Shown: piece after piece, positions 28,854 to 39,188 of the stretch | Numbering within the stretch: the first letter of the stretch is position 1 | How the letters are laid out: each line of letters opens with the position of its first letter | Source: a virus | IMG/VR virus record: IMGVR_UViG_3300027754_000152 | Span: 1-47,253 of that record | Direction: 5' to 3' (one strand) | DNA: 47,253 nucleotides | Made by a program: the position numbers and the translations under genes | The notes under the pieces: generated by a model | Seen by the model: the letters and a program-made list of their open reading frames with translations, nothing else | Database searches by the model: none | Told to the model about the DNA's origin: nothing

Positions 28854-31800
28854 AACGGTACGATTGAAGATTTAACTTGATTGATTGTATTGCGAGTCAT
28901 GTAGTCCATGAGCATCTTAGACGCAGCTTGTTGTCCATGTTCGCGTTGTAGGAACCGTAGGTATTTGCTAAACACTACAGGGCTAGACTCAAGGCTAGGG
29001 AATACATCGTATGGATTAGCTTTTAGTCCTTCGATCTTACTAAGAAGTACATCAGGATTGCTAGCGTATTCTTGGATGTACTTACGGATAATGTCGGGCA
29101 TTATGCTAGCAGCTTCGCCAACATCTTGTGTCTGCTTGAACCGCTTCTGTTCTAGGTTCAGATACGGATTGGACTGAACATCAGTAGAAGGATTAACAGG
29201 CACACCCTCGACTTGTTTGAACCGCTTCAGCTGACTCATGGCATCAGAGTGCTTTTTCTCGTAGGCGTACTCCTCTAGCTCACGACGAGCAGCTTTCGGA
29301 ATAGACTTGTCCATGTTCTCATTGACAACGCCAGAGTTGATAAGTTGATTCATCGCAACACGTCCGAGTTGACTGTTATGCACAATCATATCAGACATAG
29401 CACGACTAGCAATCTGCAACACATTCGCTGTCGGGTCGTGTGCTAGTGCATCCGCTACGTTCATTGCAGTCCGTGTGTACTGAGTTGTCACTTCGTCAAG
29501 CGGGAAGATAGCTCCCTGCGGTAAGTTACGATACGCAATATCAAACGGATACTTAGCGGCTAGCGATATCAAACCACCCAGACCACCATAGCCAGCGGCT
29601 GACATCCAGTTGTATGCAACAGCAGGTATATTACCTTCGATGCCCTTGCTACTTGCAGCGATATCCGCAAGTGAGGGAATCGGAGACTCCTTACCAGATG
29701 CACGTTCACGCAACTCTTTGATGATAAACCCACCAAGAGTAGCACCGAACGTAGTCATGATAAGCGGAGTGATATTACCTTGCATAGCAGGCGCCCAAGC
29801 GTTCTTCATGAACGAGTTAGTCTGTGACACGTTCCACGACATCAGCTTAAAGAACGAGCTAACCTCGTTATCATGCAACATCCACGTAGGCATTGTGCGA
29901 GCATCGCGAGTACCAGTAAGGAAACCAGCCATACGAGACGCAAGCTGTGTCTCTTCCATTGCGGAATAGGTCTTGCCAGCAGTCCAGTCAGGATCAATTT
30001 GCTTCATAGTATTGATAGCAATCTTGTCTCCGTTGTTAGCCGCGTCAATCTTACGCTGTACAAGATACTCAGAAGTACCCTGTGCTAGTCCGACTTGTAG
30101 CTTCTCCGTGAGTCCGTTGAGTGTGTAGATACCACGGATACCTTTAGCGACGAGGTTAATCTTCTCAGCGACAGATACGTTAGAGTCAAAGAACCGTTTC
30201 ACTTGTTGCGGATTCTCAACAACTAGTCCGTTTTCTTTCGCATGAAAGTAAGAACGCCCAATGTTAGTTGCGCCGTGAAACATAGCCTTAGCAAACTCTA
30301 CAGGATTCGCAGCGAAGACAGATGCTTGGAAAGGCGCAGCTGCCATCTTGTGAATCTCAGTAAGCGGTCCGAGGATAATCGAGCTAGCAAGACCTTCCGA
30401 AGCACGCTGAGCGCGTTGACTATACGGAGTTACTTCGCCACGAATCTGGTCAAGTACCGACTTAACAGAGTCGTTGCCGTGGATGTTATTGATACCAGTG
30501 CGGTTAATCTTATTGCCCCACGCGTCTTCGTTATATCCTAGGCGCGCAGATACTTCAGGGTTATCTTCAATGTTCTCGTAGTGAGACATATCCATAGAAG
30601 CACGGCGAATGTAGTTAGCCATGTTTTCCATAGGATTCATACGACGCAAGCTATCAGGCAACGGAATACCAGCCTGTTGACGCATAGCGTTGAAGTGCGC
30701 TTGTGTAGGCAGCGACTGAGACTTAGCACTACCTTGGTGCGCATCTACAAAGTCTGCCCACGCCTTGTCTAATCCTGTTGGCGTAGTTGCAGGTAAGTGC
30801 TTCAGGTAATTATCTTGGAAGTCCTGCTTGAACTTTGCAATCATCGGCGCATCTGTGTTCTGCCGAATGATGTCGCCCATCTTAATCTCCTCCGTGGTAG
30901 GATAGTACCACTTGTCGGTGATAGGTTTAGTGGGTACACCATTACGCATAACAGGTTCGTTAATCGCTAGGCGATGGTCTTGAATATCAGACAGCGTCTT
31001 GCGAATAGCCTTGTACGCAGCGCGCTCATCAGCAGAGCGAAGCATGGTAGCATACGAACGCTTGTCACGATTTTCAGAACTAAGAACAGCATCTAGCCGT
31101 TTGAGCTGCGCATCGTTAAGACCTTTACCTGCTTCTTCCACTGTTGTCCAGAACTTACCTTGTAGTTCTTTCGCAGTGTTAAGTGTACGAGTAAAACCCT
31201 TGGCAACGATTTCACCATCGGGACTGATGTCGCGTACCTTGTCAATGGCAGAGCTAGTGATAGGGTCAACAACGCGAGATAGCAAGTCACGCCGAGGAGC
31301 AGACTGAATGCTTTGTTCTAGTTCACGCTCTATCCTGTCACTGGTTTCTGTACTGCGTCCTGCTGGGCTAGCTTGAATTTCCCTGCTTTTGCTAGTACTT
31401 CCTCCCATTTCACTCCTAGGTTGCCCGCTAATTCTTGTAGGTTCTGCCGCGTACGGCTGTCCGCCTTGCCCACGTTGGATAGCGCCCAAGATAGTATTAG
31501 CTGTCGATCCTGTACTGTGCTGTTGTGCTTCATTATATAAGTCAGTTAATTGTTCAATGGCTATGTTTCCTCCGTTTGCTTTTATGCGTGACTCAATAGC
31601 TCTCCGCGCATAAACAGCTGCTTCGTCAATAACGTAAGCCATACGCGTCATTGATCTAGCGTGTTCTTCTCCTTCACTGTGGCTTTCTTGATGACAGATT
31701 TCATGTAATGCTGTACCAGTAATAGCATGAGCATACGCTTTAGCTAAATCATAATCACCATTAGGCATTAAATATTCGTCGCCACCAATAAGTTTTTGTA

Positions 31801-34800
31801 CACTACTTGCTGTCAGCAACGGGTCATAGTATATTTTACCTGGAGAACCAACAGCAAGTGTTCCAACACGAATACCATAGAATTCACCATTAACAGCCAT
31901 GCCTTTGTATTCAACATTGTTAAATACTTTGCCATAGCCTGCCGCGTTTAGTTGCTTCCACATCATTAAGTGCATATCTTGTATGCCTTTATTTAAGCTG
32001 CGAATTACAGGATGATTAATGATTTTATCTACAACATCTTTTGGTATGTTTTGTGACATATCCACAAATTTAGACCTGCTACCTGCAATGTTAGGCGCAT
32101 TAGAAAGCGCAGTTGTTACAAGGTCAACTTGTTTTTGCTTTGCTATTGTTGCTAAATTGCCGATAAGTTCTTCCACTTTTGTTTTAGCCGGACCTTTTAA
32201 TTCATCACGACTAGTAGTAAATGGATAGTTACCATCCTTAACATCAACAGTTGGGATGATGTTAATTATCATGTCTTCAGGCAATTTTACATCGTTGCCT
32301 GCACCGCGTGTTTCAAACTGTAGCATTCCATGATTAGCAACAGGTATGCGATATAGATTATCTACTTTAGCTGTTGGTGTATAATGAATTTTAACAATAG
32401 CACCAGGAACTGTTTCTGTTGTTTGTTCTGGAGGATTGCTTCTGACAGGCTGATAACTAGCAGTACTCCACCCTTCAATCACATCATTGTTTGACCTTGG
32501 AGGATCATGCAAGTATACTTTTTCAAATTTAACTTCATTGTTTAAGTTATGCTCAGCTATTTTGCTTAACTCGTAATCATAATATGACGAATGAACTATG
32601 CTTCCTTTTGGATCAAGTTTAGGTAATTTAATGTTCATCACAGTTCCCGTAGGTTTCTGTGACTCAGTTACTGTAACTTCAAGTCCGCCTATGTTATACG
32701 TTTGTCCTAGTTCTAATGCAGGAATCTCAATCATTTCAGGCTCAGTAAAGCTTTTCCACTTTTCGCCTGTGCCTGAAATCTTAGTCTGAATATTTTTGCC
32801 AGTTGTAGCATCTTTAGATACAGTAGTCATTTCCCATGATTCAGGCGAACCAAGTACCGCAATCTTTGCAAGTCCATAACCACCAAGCGCACGGTCAGAG
32901 TTCTTACCAGTAACAAACGCAGGTAAGAATTTAGTCAGCGCAATGTCAGGAGACATGCCTGTGCCAGTATCACCAAACACGATTGTGCCAGTGTCATCGT
33001 CGGCTCCGTATACTATTTTACCTTCAGTAATGTTACCGGCTTCTATATTTTCACGAATAGCATCAATGCCATTCTGTGTAAGTTCTTTTGCTAGTGTTTG
33101 TGGCAAGCCTTTGTCGTACATAGACGCACCAAAAACATCTAATGCACGGCGGATATCTGCACCTTTAACGCTTTTAGCAGTTGTTCTATACTCAGGCGAA
33201 GGTTGAATATGTACCTGACCATTACGCAATGACCAGCTAGATTCTTTGTTAGCAATCTTATACATAGCTTTTTCAGAACGCTCAAACAAAGATTGTTCTG
33301 ACGGGTCAAAACCAAAGAGTTTTCCAATAATATCTTTGATCTTTTCCCATACGCTTTTGCCACCTTTAGTCTTTAGTGCCTGAAGTGTTTTGCGGAATTC
33401 ACGTGAGGAATTTGAGTGCGCAATAAACTCATACGGGTCACTCATGCCGTATGCAATATGTTCTATTGTATTAGCATTAGGACGAATGCCTGATGGAAGT
33501 TTAATGTTTAAGTTAAGCGCTGTGTCCATTAATATCTGTCCTTCGCCAGCTAAACCTTGACCAGGATGATACAAAACCGAAGTAAGACCAAACTGATCAA
33601 CAGCTTCGTTATAAGTTTCAAGGAGTTCTTTTACGCGTTTATCAGTTTTTGGATCAGCTAGAATTTTGTCAATAGCTAGTTTTTGCGCGTATCCCATTTT
33701 ACCGTGCAATTCAGGCGGAAGTTTAAATGTAGTTAGTGCATGACGAATTTCGTGCATCAAAACATCTTCACTAGCACCGGTGTGCGATAGTTTAATTTTG
33801 TTTGCCGCCATGTCAAAGTAACCATAATCATGCAAATTTAATTTTTCAGGCTGCACAGCTACGTTTAATGACCCACGGTCTGCCATCTGATATAGTTTAC
33901 GCGCAACTTTAGCATACGCGCTAGTACCGCGATTAGCCATGCGAGCAAGCAACGTACCAATAGTAGCTTTGCCACTACCAATATGCGCGGCATCATCAGG
34001 GTGCATCCTATTACCGCGAAAACCAGCCGTGCCAGTAGGAGTTGCTACTGTTTTATCTTTAGGCGCACTCTGAATATTTTCTGCATTACGTTCTTCAACC
34101 CAACGATTAAACTCAACAGAGTTTTCACGCGGAGGAATACCGCGATTATCACGCACGGCGTTGACTTGTTCAGGAGTGACACGCAGACTACGAGCAATCT
34201 GCGTAACAGTTTTACCTTGCATCGAGAGTGCTTCGATAGTATCAGCAACACCAGATTGTTCCAGTGGTTCTGCCAGTTCACGTGTGGGTTCGTCTATACC
34301 ATAGGCGCGCGGCGCAATAGTACGTTCGCCCGTAGGCATAGTAGGTTCGGGCAGATTAGTTTGGCGTGCGATAGCATTACGGAGAATAGCATCAGGTGTG
34401 AGGTTAGTCTTAGCAACACGCTCAGGAGATGCAGGAGGTAGTTGCTGATTGCGTTCGATTTCAGCAGCACGGCGCGCTTCCTCAGCTAGTGCGAGGTTAC
34501 GTTGACGTTGCGCTTCATCCATCTGTTGTTTGATCTTCGCAGCTTCTTCTTCGCGTGCAGCTGCATATGCTTCTTCGCGTTGCTTCTCTAGTTGCTTTAT
34601 GTTTTCTTCATGCGCTTCGAGATGTGCAACACGAACCTTTTCGTTATTCAAAAAGTCTTGATCTTGCGAACGCTTCTGTTGTTTCCAGAAGTCAACATAC
34701 TCATCTGAAGTATTCATGTACTGTTTAACTGCACCAGCAGTTTCAGTATCAATATTCTTCAGCGACTGTTCGTACATATACTGACGCTTCTGCTCGTTCG

Positions 34801-35896
34801 TCATCGCATTTAACCGCGCAGCTTCTGCCACTGCTTCTGCTTTTGCAGTGTTGTCCATGCTATCAGTAACTTTAGGAATCATCTTCTTAAAGTCTTTAAG
34901 CATCACGCTATCGGGAATAGCTTTTGGGTTAAGAAGTACGTTCGCGTTATTGATAGCGCGTTTGATGCGATTGAGTTCGTTAACCTGTGCATCAGTAGCT
35001 TGACCTTGCTGAGCAAGTTGTTGCAACTCAGCAGTGCGGCGGTCGAGAATACGCGCAGGAGCAGTAGCGGTATCAGCAAGAATCTCATCGTGTCTATCCG
35101 TCTGGTCATCTAACATATCAGAGTCAGCAGACTCCTTAAGTGCTTTGACGTGTTCTTCCACTGATTGCCACCGAGGGTTAATAGTTTTACCGAGCCAGTT
35201 AGGATTGGTAAAGATTGCACCAGTACCAGCACCGAGCGCGGCTTGCTTAGCAAGCGCCATTGGGTCAATAGTGCCGGTGTTATACAACTGTTCAGCAGCG
35301 GATAGACCAGTCTGTGCGCCAGCACCAATAGCGTTACCAGTGAGTACGTTACCGATTGCTGCGCGGCGAACAGCTTGTTGACCTTCGGCAGATAATTCTT
35401 CTGGCAAGTTACGCCCAAACGCATACTGAAGATTTTTAAGTGAAGGTTTACCTCCACCGATTAATGCACCCGTAGCTAGCTCAGCTACGTTAGAAATAAC
35501 AGGACTCTGTGCGTATGCTTTCTGCGCTTCAGCTTCGAGAGCATCTTGTTTTTCTTTGCCAAGTAATGCTTCTTGACCTCTCTGACCTAGGTAACCGCCA
35601 CCTGCGCCAGCAAGAGTACCGGCACCGACAATACCTAACATAGCAGGTATAGTCACAGGAGCAGCACCACCACCAGTTAACGCAGTCAAGCCAGCCATAG
35701 TACCAAGTGCAGCAAGACCACCGCCAGTTAAACCACCAAGATGAGCCATGACAGGAGCAGTCGCAGCGCGAACTACGCCCATGTCTTCAGACTGTGGTTC
35801 AGCAGTCGCAGCGTCTTCTTGTCCTACTACTTCATAATCGTTAGGGTTTTGACCTTGCGATTTAATGTATTCAATTTCTTCTTGTGTAAGTGGCAT
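28850..35896 (-). CDS. Giant multidomain virion/ejection protein with GHKL ATPase and zincin-like domains
   Basis: This is a 2348-residue protein. About 45-110 is a glycine-rich membrane-like stretch. About 400-500 is a long charged coiled coil. At about 550-590 there is a helix-turn-helix-like segment. The motif HEIRH at 715-719 is zinc-peptidase-like. Between about 920 and 1060 is a GHKL ATPase with N-box ELTQNGIDAI, G1 GDTGTGMSPD and G2 GGYGLAK. HEICH (1398-1402) is a second zinc site. The C-terminal 900 residues are helical with hydrophobic segments. Large proteins at this position in podovirus late units are ejected into the host. Polyvalent proteins of phages and mobile elements combine such enzyme domains. 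No RNA polymerase motifs were seen. Confidence 0.8.
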   Translation of the reverse strand: MPLTQEEIEYIKSQGQNPNDYEVVGQEDAATAEPQSEDMGVVRAATAPVMAHLGGLTGGGLAALGTMAGLTALTGGGAAPVTIPAMLGIVGAGTLAGAGGGYLGQRGQEALLGKEKQDALEAEAQKAYAQSPVISNVAELATGALIGGGKPSLKNLQYAFGRNLPEELSAEGQQAVRRAAIGNVLTGNAIGAGAQTGLSAAEQLYNTGTIDPMALAKQAALGAGTGAIFTNPNWLGKTINPRWQSVEEHVKALKESADSDMLDDQTDRHDEILADTATAPARILDRRTAELQQLAQQGQATDAQVNELNRIKRAINNANVLLNPKAIPDSVMLKDFKKMIPKVTDSMDNTAKAEAVAEAARLNAMTNEQKRQYMYEQSLKNIDTETAGAVKQYMNTSDEYVDFWKQQKRSQDQDFLNNEKVRVAHLEAHEENIKQLEKQREEAYAAAREEEAAKIKQQMDEAQRQRNLALAEEARRAAEIERNQQLPPASPERVAKTNLTPDAILRNAIARQTNLPEPTMPTGERTIAPRAYGIDEPTRELAEPLEQSGVADTIEALSMQGKTVTQIARSLRVTPEQVNAVRDNRGIPPRENSVEFNRWVEERNAENIQSAPKDKTVATPTGTAGFRGNRMHPDDAAHIGSGKATIGTLLARMANRGTSAYAKVARKLYQMADRGSLNVAVQPEKLNLHDYGYFDMAANKIKLSHTGASEDVLMHEIRHALTTFKLPPELHGKMGYAQKLAIDKILADPKTDKRVKELLETYNEAVDQFGLTSVLYHPGQGLAGEGQILMDTALNLNIKLPSGIRPNANTIEHIAYGMSDPYEFIAHSNSSREFRKTLQALKTKGGKSVWEKIKDIIGKLFGFDPSEQSLFERSEKAMYKIANKESSWSLRNGQVHIQPSPEYRTTAKSVKGADIRRALDVFGASMYDKGLPQTLAKELTQNGIDAIRENIEAGNITEGKIVYGADDDTGTIVFGDTGTGMSPDIALTKFLPAFVTGKNSDRALGGYGLAKIAVLGSPESWEMTTVSKDATTGKNIQTKISGTGEKWKSFTEPEMIEIPALELGQTYNIGGLEVTVTESQKPTGTVMNIKLPKLDPKGSIVHSSYYDYELSKIAEHNLNNEVKFEKVYLHDPPRSNNDVIEGWSTASYQPVRSNPPEQTTETVPGAIVKIHYTPTAKVDNLYRIPVANHGMLQFETRGAGNDVKLPEDMIINIIPTVDVKDGNYPFTTSRDELKGPAKTKVEELIGNLATIAKQKQVDLVTTALSNAPNIAGSRSKFVDMSQNIPKDVVDKIINHPVIRSLNKGIQDMHLMMWKQLNAAGYGKVFNNVEYKGMAVNGEFYGIRVGTLAVGSPGKIYYDPLLTASSVQKLIGGDEYLMPNGDYDLAKAYAHAITGTALHEICHQESHSEGEEHARSMTRMAYVIDEAAVYARRAIESRIKANGGNIAIEQLTDLYNEAQQHSTGSTANTILGAIQRGQGGQPYAAEPTRISGQPRSEMGGSTSKSREIQASPAGRSTETSDRIERELEQSIQSAPRRDLLSRVVDPITSSAIDKVRDISPDGEIVAKGFTRTLNTAKELQGKFWTTVEEAGKGLNDAQLKRLDAVLSSENRDKRSYATMLRSADERAAYKAIRKTLSDIQDHRLAINEPVMRNGVPTKPITDKWYYPTTEEIKMGDIIRQNTDAPMIAKFKQDFQDNYLKHLPATTPTGLDKAWADFVDAHQGSAKSQSLPTQAHFNAMRQQAGIPLPDSLRRMNPMENMANYIRRASMDMSHYENIEDNPEVSARLGYNEDAWGNKINRTGINNIHGNDSVKSVLDQIRGEVTPYSQRAQRASEGLASSIILGPLTEIHKMAAAPFQASVFAANPVEFAKAMFHGATNIGRSYFHAKENGLVVENPQQVKRFFDSNVSVAEKINLVAKGIRGIYTLNGLTEKLQVGLAQGTSEYLVQRKIDAANNGDKIAINTMKQIDPDWTAGKTYSAMEETQLASRMAGFLTGTRDARTMPTWMLHDNEVSSFFKLMSWNVSQTNSFMKNAWAPAMQGNITPLIMTTFGATLGGFIIKELRERASGKESPIPSLADIAASSKGIEGNIPAVAYNWMSAAGYGGLGGLISLAAKYPFDIAYRNLPQGAIFPLDEVTTQYTRTAMNVADALAHDPTANVLQIASRAMSDMIVHNSQLGRVAMNQLINSGVVNENMDKSIPKAARRELEEYAYEKKHSDAMSQLKRFKQVEGVPVNPSTDVQSNPYLNLEQKRFKQTQDVGEAASIMPDIIRKYIQEYASNPDVLLSKIEGLKANPYDVFPSLESSPVVFSKYLRFLQREHGQQAASKMLMDYMTRNTINQVKSSIVPL

Positions 35897-35901
35897 ATAA
35901 T

Positions 35902-37281
35902 TTATTGGGGATTAGCAACTGCCTTACGAGCAACGTCTTCTTTTTTAAGTTGTGCAATAACTTTCTTTACGTATGCTTTATCTTTATCGCTTATCGTATA
36001 ATCTGTTCCTATAGTATCTTCTGTTGAGCGGTACGGACGGAATTTAATCTCTCCGTTTTCAGAGTATATCTCACCTGCTCCTGATGGTAATGGCAACGGT
36101 TCTTTTTCTAGTGACTCAATAGATATTGCAGGATATGATTTATTACCTTCTTGCTCAGTTTTTACTATTTTCTGTTCCTTCTCAGTTAACAATGTAGGAT
36201 CTTCAGCTAAGAGTTCTTTTGTAGTTTCGCTTGGACTTAGCGCTTTGCGTTCTGCATTCGGTGTAATTCCTTCAGCTAATCTTGCTTGATACAAGTCAGA
36301 TATGCCAGCACCACCGCCAGGCATAAGCGAGTTAACAAGACCAGCAGTATAAGCAGCGGGTCTAGTAACTGTGTTAACAACACCTGTTAAGCCAGGAACA
36401 CTAGCAACTATATCGCCTAATGTTTCACCTGTGTTTTTGTTACGCAATATACGCGGACCGCCAACACTTTTTCCTAGCGCGCCATACAAAAGTCTATCTT
36501 TCAGACTCATGCCAGCACTAGGTACTAACTTACGAATAACATTTCCATTAGCGTCTAAGCTATATGAAACATTCCAGTTTGGATCAGCTGTAGGTGTAGA
36601 TGAACCAGTGCCGAGTGCATTTATAGTAGCTTGTGTTTTTCCTGCTAGTTCAAGAGGAGTTAATTTTCTTTCTCCGGCAGCAATGTCAGCAAGCCTAGTT
36701 GCTGTATCAGCAGCAGCAGCGACTTTAGGCGCAGCAGTTTTAGCAGCAATATCACGAGCAATTTCAGCATCTGTTTTGCCAGCGGTGGCTGTTGCAATAT
36801 CACCAGCTGATTGTGTTCCAGCAATGTTACCACCATAATTACTTACGCCACGCGCAATAGCATTTGGGTCTATGCCGCCAGTAGTTAGTGCATTAGTTCC
36901 ACCAACAAGTAATGCGGCGTTAGCAAGAGCATTATTACGATTAGAATCACCTAAACCAGCAAACGTATTACGCTGAACAGTACGCGCAATATCTTGCTTA
37001 GCAAGTGCTTCAGCTTGTGCGCGATTGCCTGCTTCTTCTGTTGCGGCTACATCAGGTGACCAAAAGCGTTCTCCAAACCCAGGTGTGCGATAACGATTAG
37101 GATCAGCTAGTTGTGCATCTTCTTGAGATACGGCTTTGCCTTTCTGATACCAATTACCTTCATCATCAATAGTAATATCATCAGTTGGTTTACCGTAGTT
37201 AGGATTTAGTTTCGGACCGCCGTATGCCGCGCGTCCGATTGCCCCTGCCAGTTGTGCAAAAAAATCTCCTGCATTAGCCAT
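35902..37281 (-). CDS. Internal virion-like protein
   Basis: This is a 459-residue protein. The N-terminal part is Gly/Ala-rich with an FFAQLAGAIGRA amphipathic helix. A middle Ala/Thr/Asn/Gly-rich portion of low complexity follows, and the C-terminus is Lys/Glu/Pro-rich and ends in a basic helical segment. It lies between the giant protein and the small structural genes. It probably belongs to the set of internal or ejection proteins; no family is recognised. Confidence 0.65.
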   Translation of the reverse strand: MANAGDFFAQLAGAIGRAAYGGPKLNPNYGKPTDDITIDDEGNWYQKGKAVSQEDAQLADPNRYRTPGFGERFWSPDVAATEEAGNRAQAEALAKQDIARTVQRNTFAGLGDSNRNNALANAALLVGGTNALTTGGIDPNAIARGVSNYGGNIAGTQSAGDIATATAGKTDAEIARDIAAKTAAPKVAAAADTATRLADIAAGERKLTPLELAGKTQATINALGTGSSTPTADPNWNVSYSLDANGNVIRKLVPSAGMSLKDRLLYGALGKSVGGPRILRNKNTGETLGDIVASVPGLTGVVNTVTRPAAYTAGLVNSLMPGGGAGISDLYQARLAEGITPNAERKALSPSETTKELLAEDPTLLTEKEQKIVKTEQEGNKSYPAISIESLEKEPLPLPSGAGEIYSENGEIKFRPYRSTEDTIGTDYTISDKDKAYVKKVIAQLKKEDVARKAVANPQ

Positions 37282-37301
37282 ATAAATATATTAATTAATT
37301 G

Positions 37302-37790
37302 TTATGCCATTGCTAACTTGGCAAGTTGAGGAAGCATCATGTTAAGCGTTCCTTTATGTTTAAGCAACTCATTAGTTTGATCCTGACCGTTATCTATGTT
37401 AGCTGAGTTATCTGGTGCTGACGGCATAAGTGAAGACATACTGTTCCAGTCAGGTAGTCCAGCGTTTTCAGCAGAAAATGAACTAGGCAACGCACCATCA
37501 GCTGTCGGACCAAAGCCAGCATTTAAACCTTGCATCTGCGAATCACTAACAGCAGGTCCACCGTTAAGTCCATCAAACATCTTTAGCAACTCACCACCGC
37601 CATTAATCATCATACCTAACTGAGTATGACTAGCAGCATCACCAGCGGCTTTACCTAACGAAGACAAAAACTTACTATCTGAACTACTAGGCGCAGCAGT
37701 TTTGCTAGTGCTAGTGCTACCGCTTGCCCCTGCTTTAGGCTCAGCAGTCATGTTATTAAACGTATCTGTTAAAACACTTCGTAATTTCAT
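37302..37790 (-). CDS. Small structural protein, Ala/Gly/Ser/Met-rich
   Basis: This 162-residue protein has a Ser/Thr/Ala-rich N-terminal half, then hydrophobic segments such as LLKMFDGLNGG and MLPQLAKLAM. It has no signal peptide. It precedes the internal virion-like gene by 20 bases and overlaps the previous gene as ATGA (37787-37790). It is most likely a virion component. Confidence 0.6.
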   Translation of the reverse strand: MKLRSVLTDTFNNMTAEPKAGASGSTSTSKTAAPSSSDSKFLSSLGKAAGDAASHTQLGMMINGGGELLKMFDGLNGGPAVSDSQMQGLNAGFGPTADGALPSSFSAENAGLPDWNSMSSLMPSAPDNSANIDNGQDQTNELLKHKGTLNMMLPQLAKLAMA

Positions 37791-38566
37791 TTGTTAAGTA
37801 TAGTTGTGGCTTTTGCTTGCATTTCTGCGTAGTAGTTAATAATGTGCCTCCATGTGCCTTTGAGCATCTGAGGATACTTTGAGATTGTTTCGTGTGCTTG
37901 ACGGAATCCAAAACCTTTTTCCATATTATTTGCCATGATATCTAAGAACGACGCGGAGTTAAGATGATCGTAACACTCTAAGTGTTCTTCCACAAATGGT
38001 GTGCCTCCGATGATGTTATATAAAACAGAACAAGAGTCCCAGAAACTAGGCGCACCGCTGACAAACTTAACGTCTGGCATATAAGGATTAAGCGGCGCGT
38101 ACTCAGGAGATACCGTAGCCATCTTGTAACATTTTGCCACTGTTGCGCGTAACTCTTTGCAGTTCTTAATGCACAGAAAACTTGTATGCAACCGAGGATA
38201 TGAAATACACTGCGCGAACTCATTATACATAAACGGCACGAACATACCTGCAAGGAGCGTGTCAAACTTATACGTCCACTCTTTCCATAGTATAACATCG
38301 CCGTCAAGAATTATCAGCTCGCCATCATTCTCGTTAATCATCCGCTCAATCCACTTTGCATGATGCATCGGTTCTGCCAATGCTGTCACTTCAATACTAT
38401 CATCTGTTATCTTCTCGCGTATTGCAGCATAGTAATCCGGAGAGTTGATATAGACTTCCACATCCGCAGTGGGAAAACCCGTGCGAAGTGATGAGAGAAC
38501 TAACGTGCAGTTGTTAAACGCAACGTCATTCGGAACGGAGATTAGAGTTACAACTTTCATGCCCAT
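37787..38566 (-). CDS. Glycosyltransferase-like protein
   Basis: This 259-residue protein begins with a Rossmann-like segment (KVVTLISVPNDV) and has LIILDGDVILW (about 94-104), a DxD-type motif (D-G-D) that would bind a nucleotide-sugar metal. It fits a GT-A fold with alternating beta/alpha segments. A glycosyltransferase among tail genes could modify virion proteins or the host surface. The assignment rests on the DxD and fold pattern. Confidence 0.6.
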   Translation of the reverse strand: MGMKVVTLISVPNDVAFNNCTLVLSSLRTGFPTADVEVYINSPDYYAAIREKITDDSIEVTALAEPMHHAKWIERMINENDGELIILDGDVILWKEWTYKFDTLLAGMFVPFMYNEFAQCISYPRLHTSFLCIKNCKELRATVAKCYKMATVSPEYAPLNPYMPDVKFVSGAPSFWDSCSVLYNIIGGTPFVEEHLECYDHLNSASFLDIMANNMEKGFGFRQAHETISKYPQMLKGTWRHIINYYAEMQAKATTILNK

Positions 38567-38763
38567 GCCATCGCTAAAAATCCAGCAGCTTCGTTATGAT
38601 CACACTTCTCAAGTACTTCGTATTGATTAACCATGAGTACTTCTCCTGTGTGTTCGCCGGTTTTTATTGTCATTCTACGTGCGCCGATGTGTTCAGCTTC
38701 TACAAGTACTCCGTTGTGTTTCTTGTCGCGAATGATATAATGCTGTCCAATGTTTGTTTTCAT
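38557..38763 (-). CDS. Small protein, unknown
   Basis: This is a 68-residue, His/Lys-rich beta-type protein (MKTNIGQHYIIRDKKHNGVL; ARRMTIKTGEHTGEV). It overlaps the following gene's start by 10 bases and the preceding stop by 4. It is unrecognised; a small SH3- or KOW-like fold is possible. Confidence 0.6.
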   Translation of the reverse strand: MKTNIGQHYIIRDKKHNGVLVEAEHIGARRMTIKTGEHTGEVLMVNQYEVLEKCDHNEAAGFLAMAWA

Positions 38764-39188
38764 ATTTTATCATGTTTGTGTAACTCATATGCTTGTTCTC
38801 TCCAAGCTAATGAGACTTCTGCCAGTGCTTCGTCCCCGTATTCTATCAGTATCACCGCAAAGGTCATAAGCATCCCATCGTGCGAATGAACCTTTGCCAC
38901 TTGCCGCTTCCATTCTTCTTCTGCTTTCTCCCATTTCACACTGTCAAAGTATGAATTAACTATCACCCGCTCCAGCAACACTAGCGTATGTCCCCATTTA
39001 CGCCAGTAGTTGCAATTATACATCCGTGTTGAGTACAACACAGATTGTTTTACCAGTGCTGAATCTTTTTCTTCGTCTACAATATCATCAATCGCAGCGC
39101 AGTGTTGACCAAATAATACTAAGAACTCAAACGCTTCAGGGCGTTCGGCTTGAATCTTTAGCAGCATCTGTTCAACAACATTAATCAT
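38760..39188 (-). CDS. Helical protein of tail region, unknown
   Basis: This 142-residue, strongly helical protein has many Trp/Glu/His residues (KWEKAEEEWKRQVAKVHSHDGMLM). It is coupled by ATGA at both ends. No known motif; probably a minor virion or assembly factor. Confidence 0.6.
   Translation of the reverse strand: MINVVEQMLLKIQAERPEAFEFLVLFGQHCAAIDDIVDEEKDSALVKQSVLYSTRMYNCNYWRKWGHTLVLLERVIVNSYFDSVKWEKAEEEWKRQVAKVHSHDGMLMTFAVILIEYGDEALAEVSLAWREQAYELHKHDKI

Noticed and set aside
34045-35457. Open frames of 68-152 residues on both strands opposite or alongside the giant gene
   Set aside because: They have no coupling or leaders and mirror the codon pattern of the 2348-residue gene. The same holds for most frames opposite terL, portal and tail genes.
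28850-35896. Virion-packaged RNA polymerase (N4-like) in the giant protein
   Set aside because: Size and position fit, but I saw none of the single-subunit RNA polymerase motifs. The recognisable modules are a GHKL ATPase and zincin-like sites.
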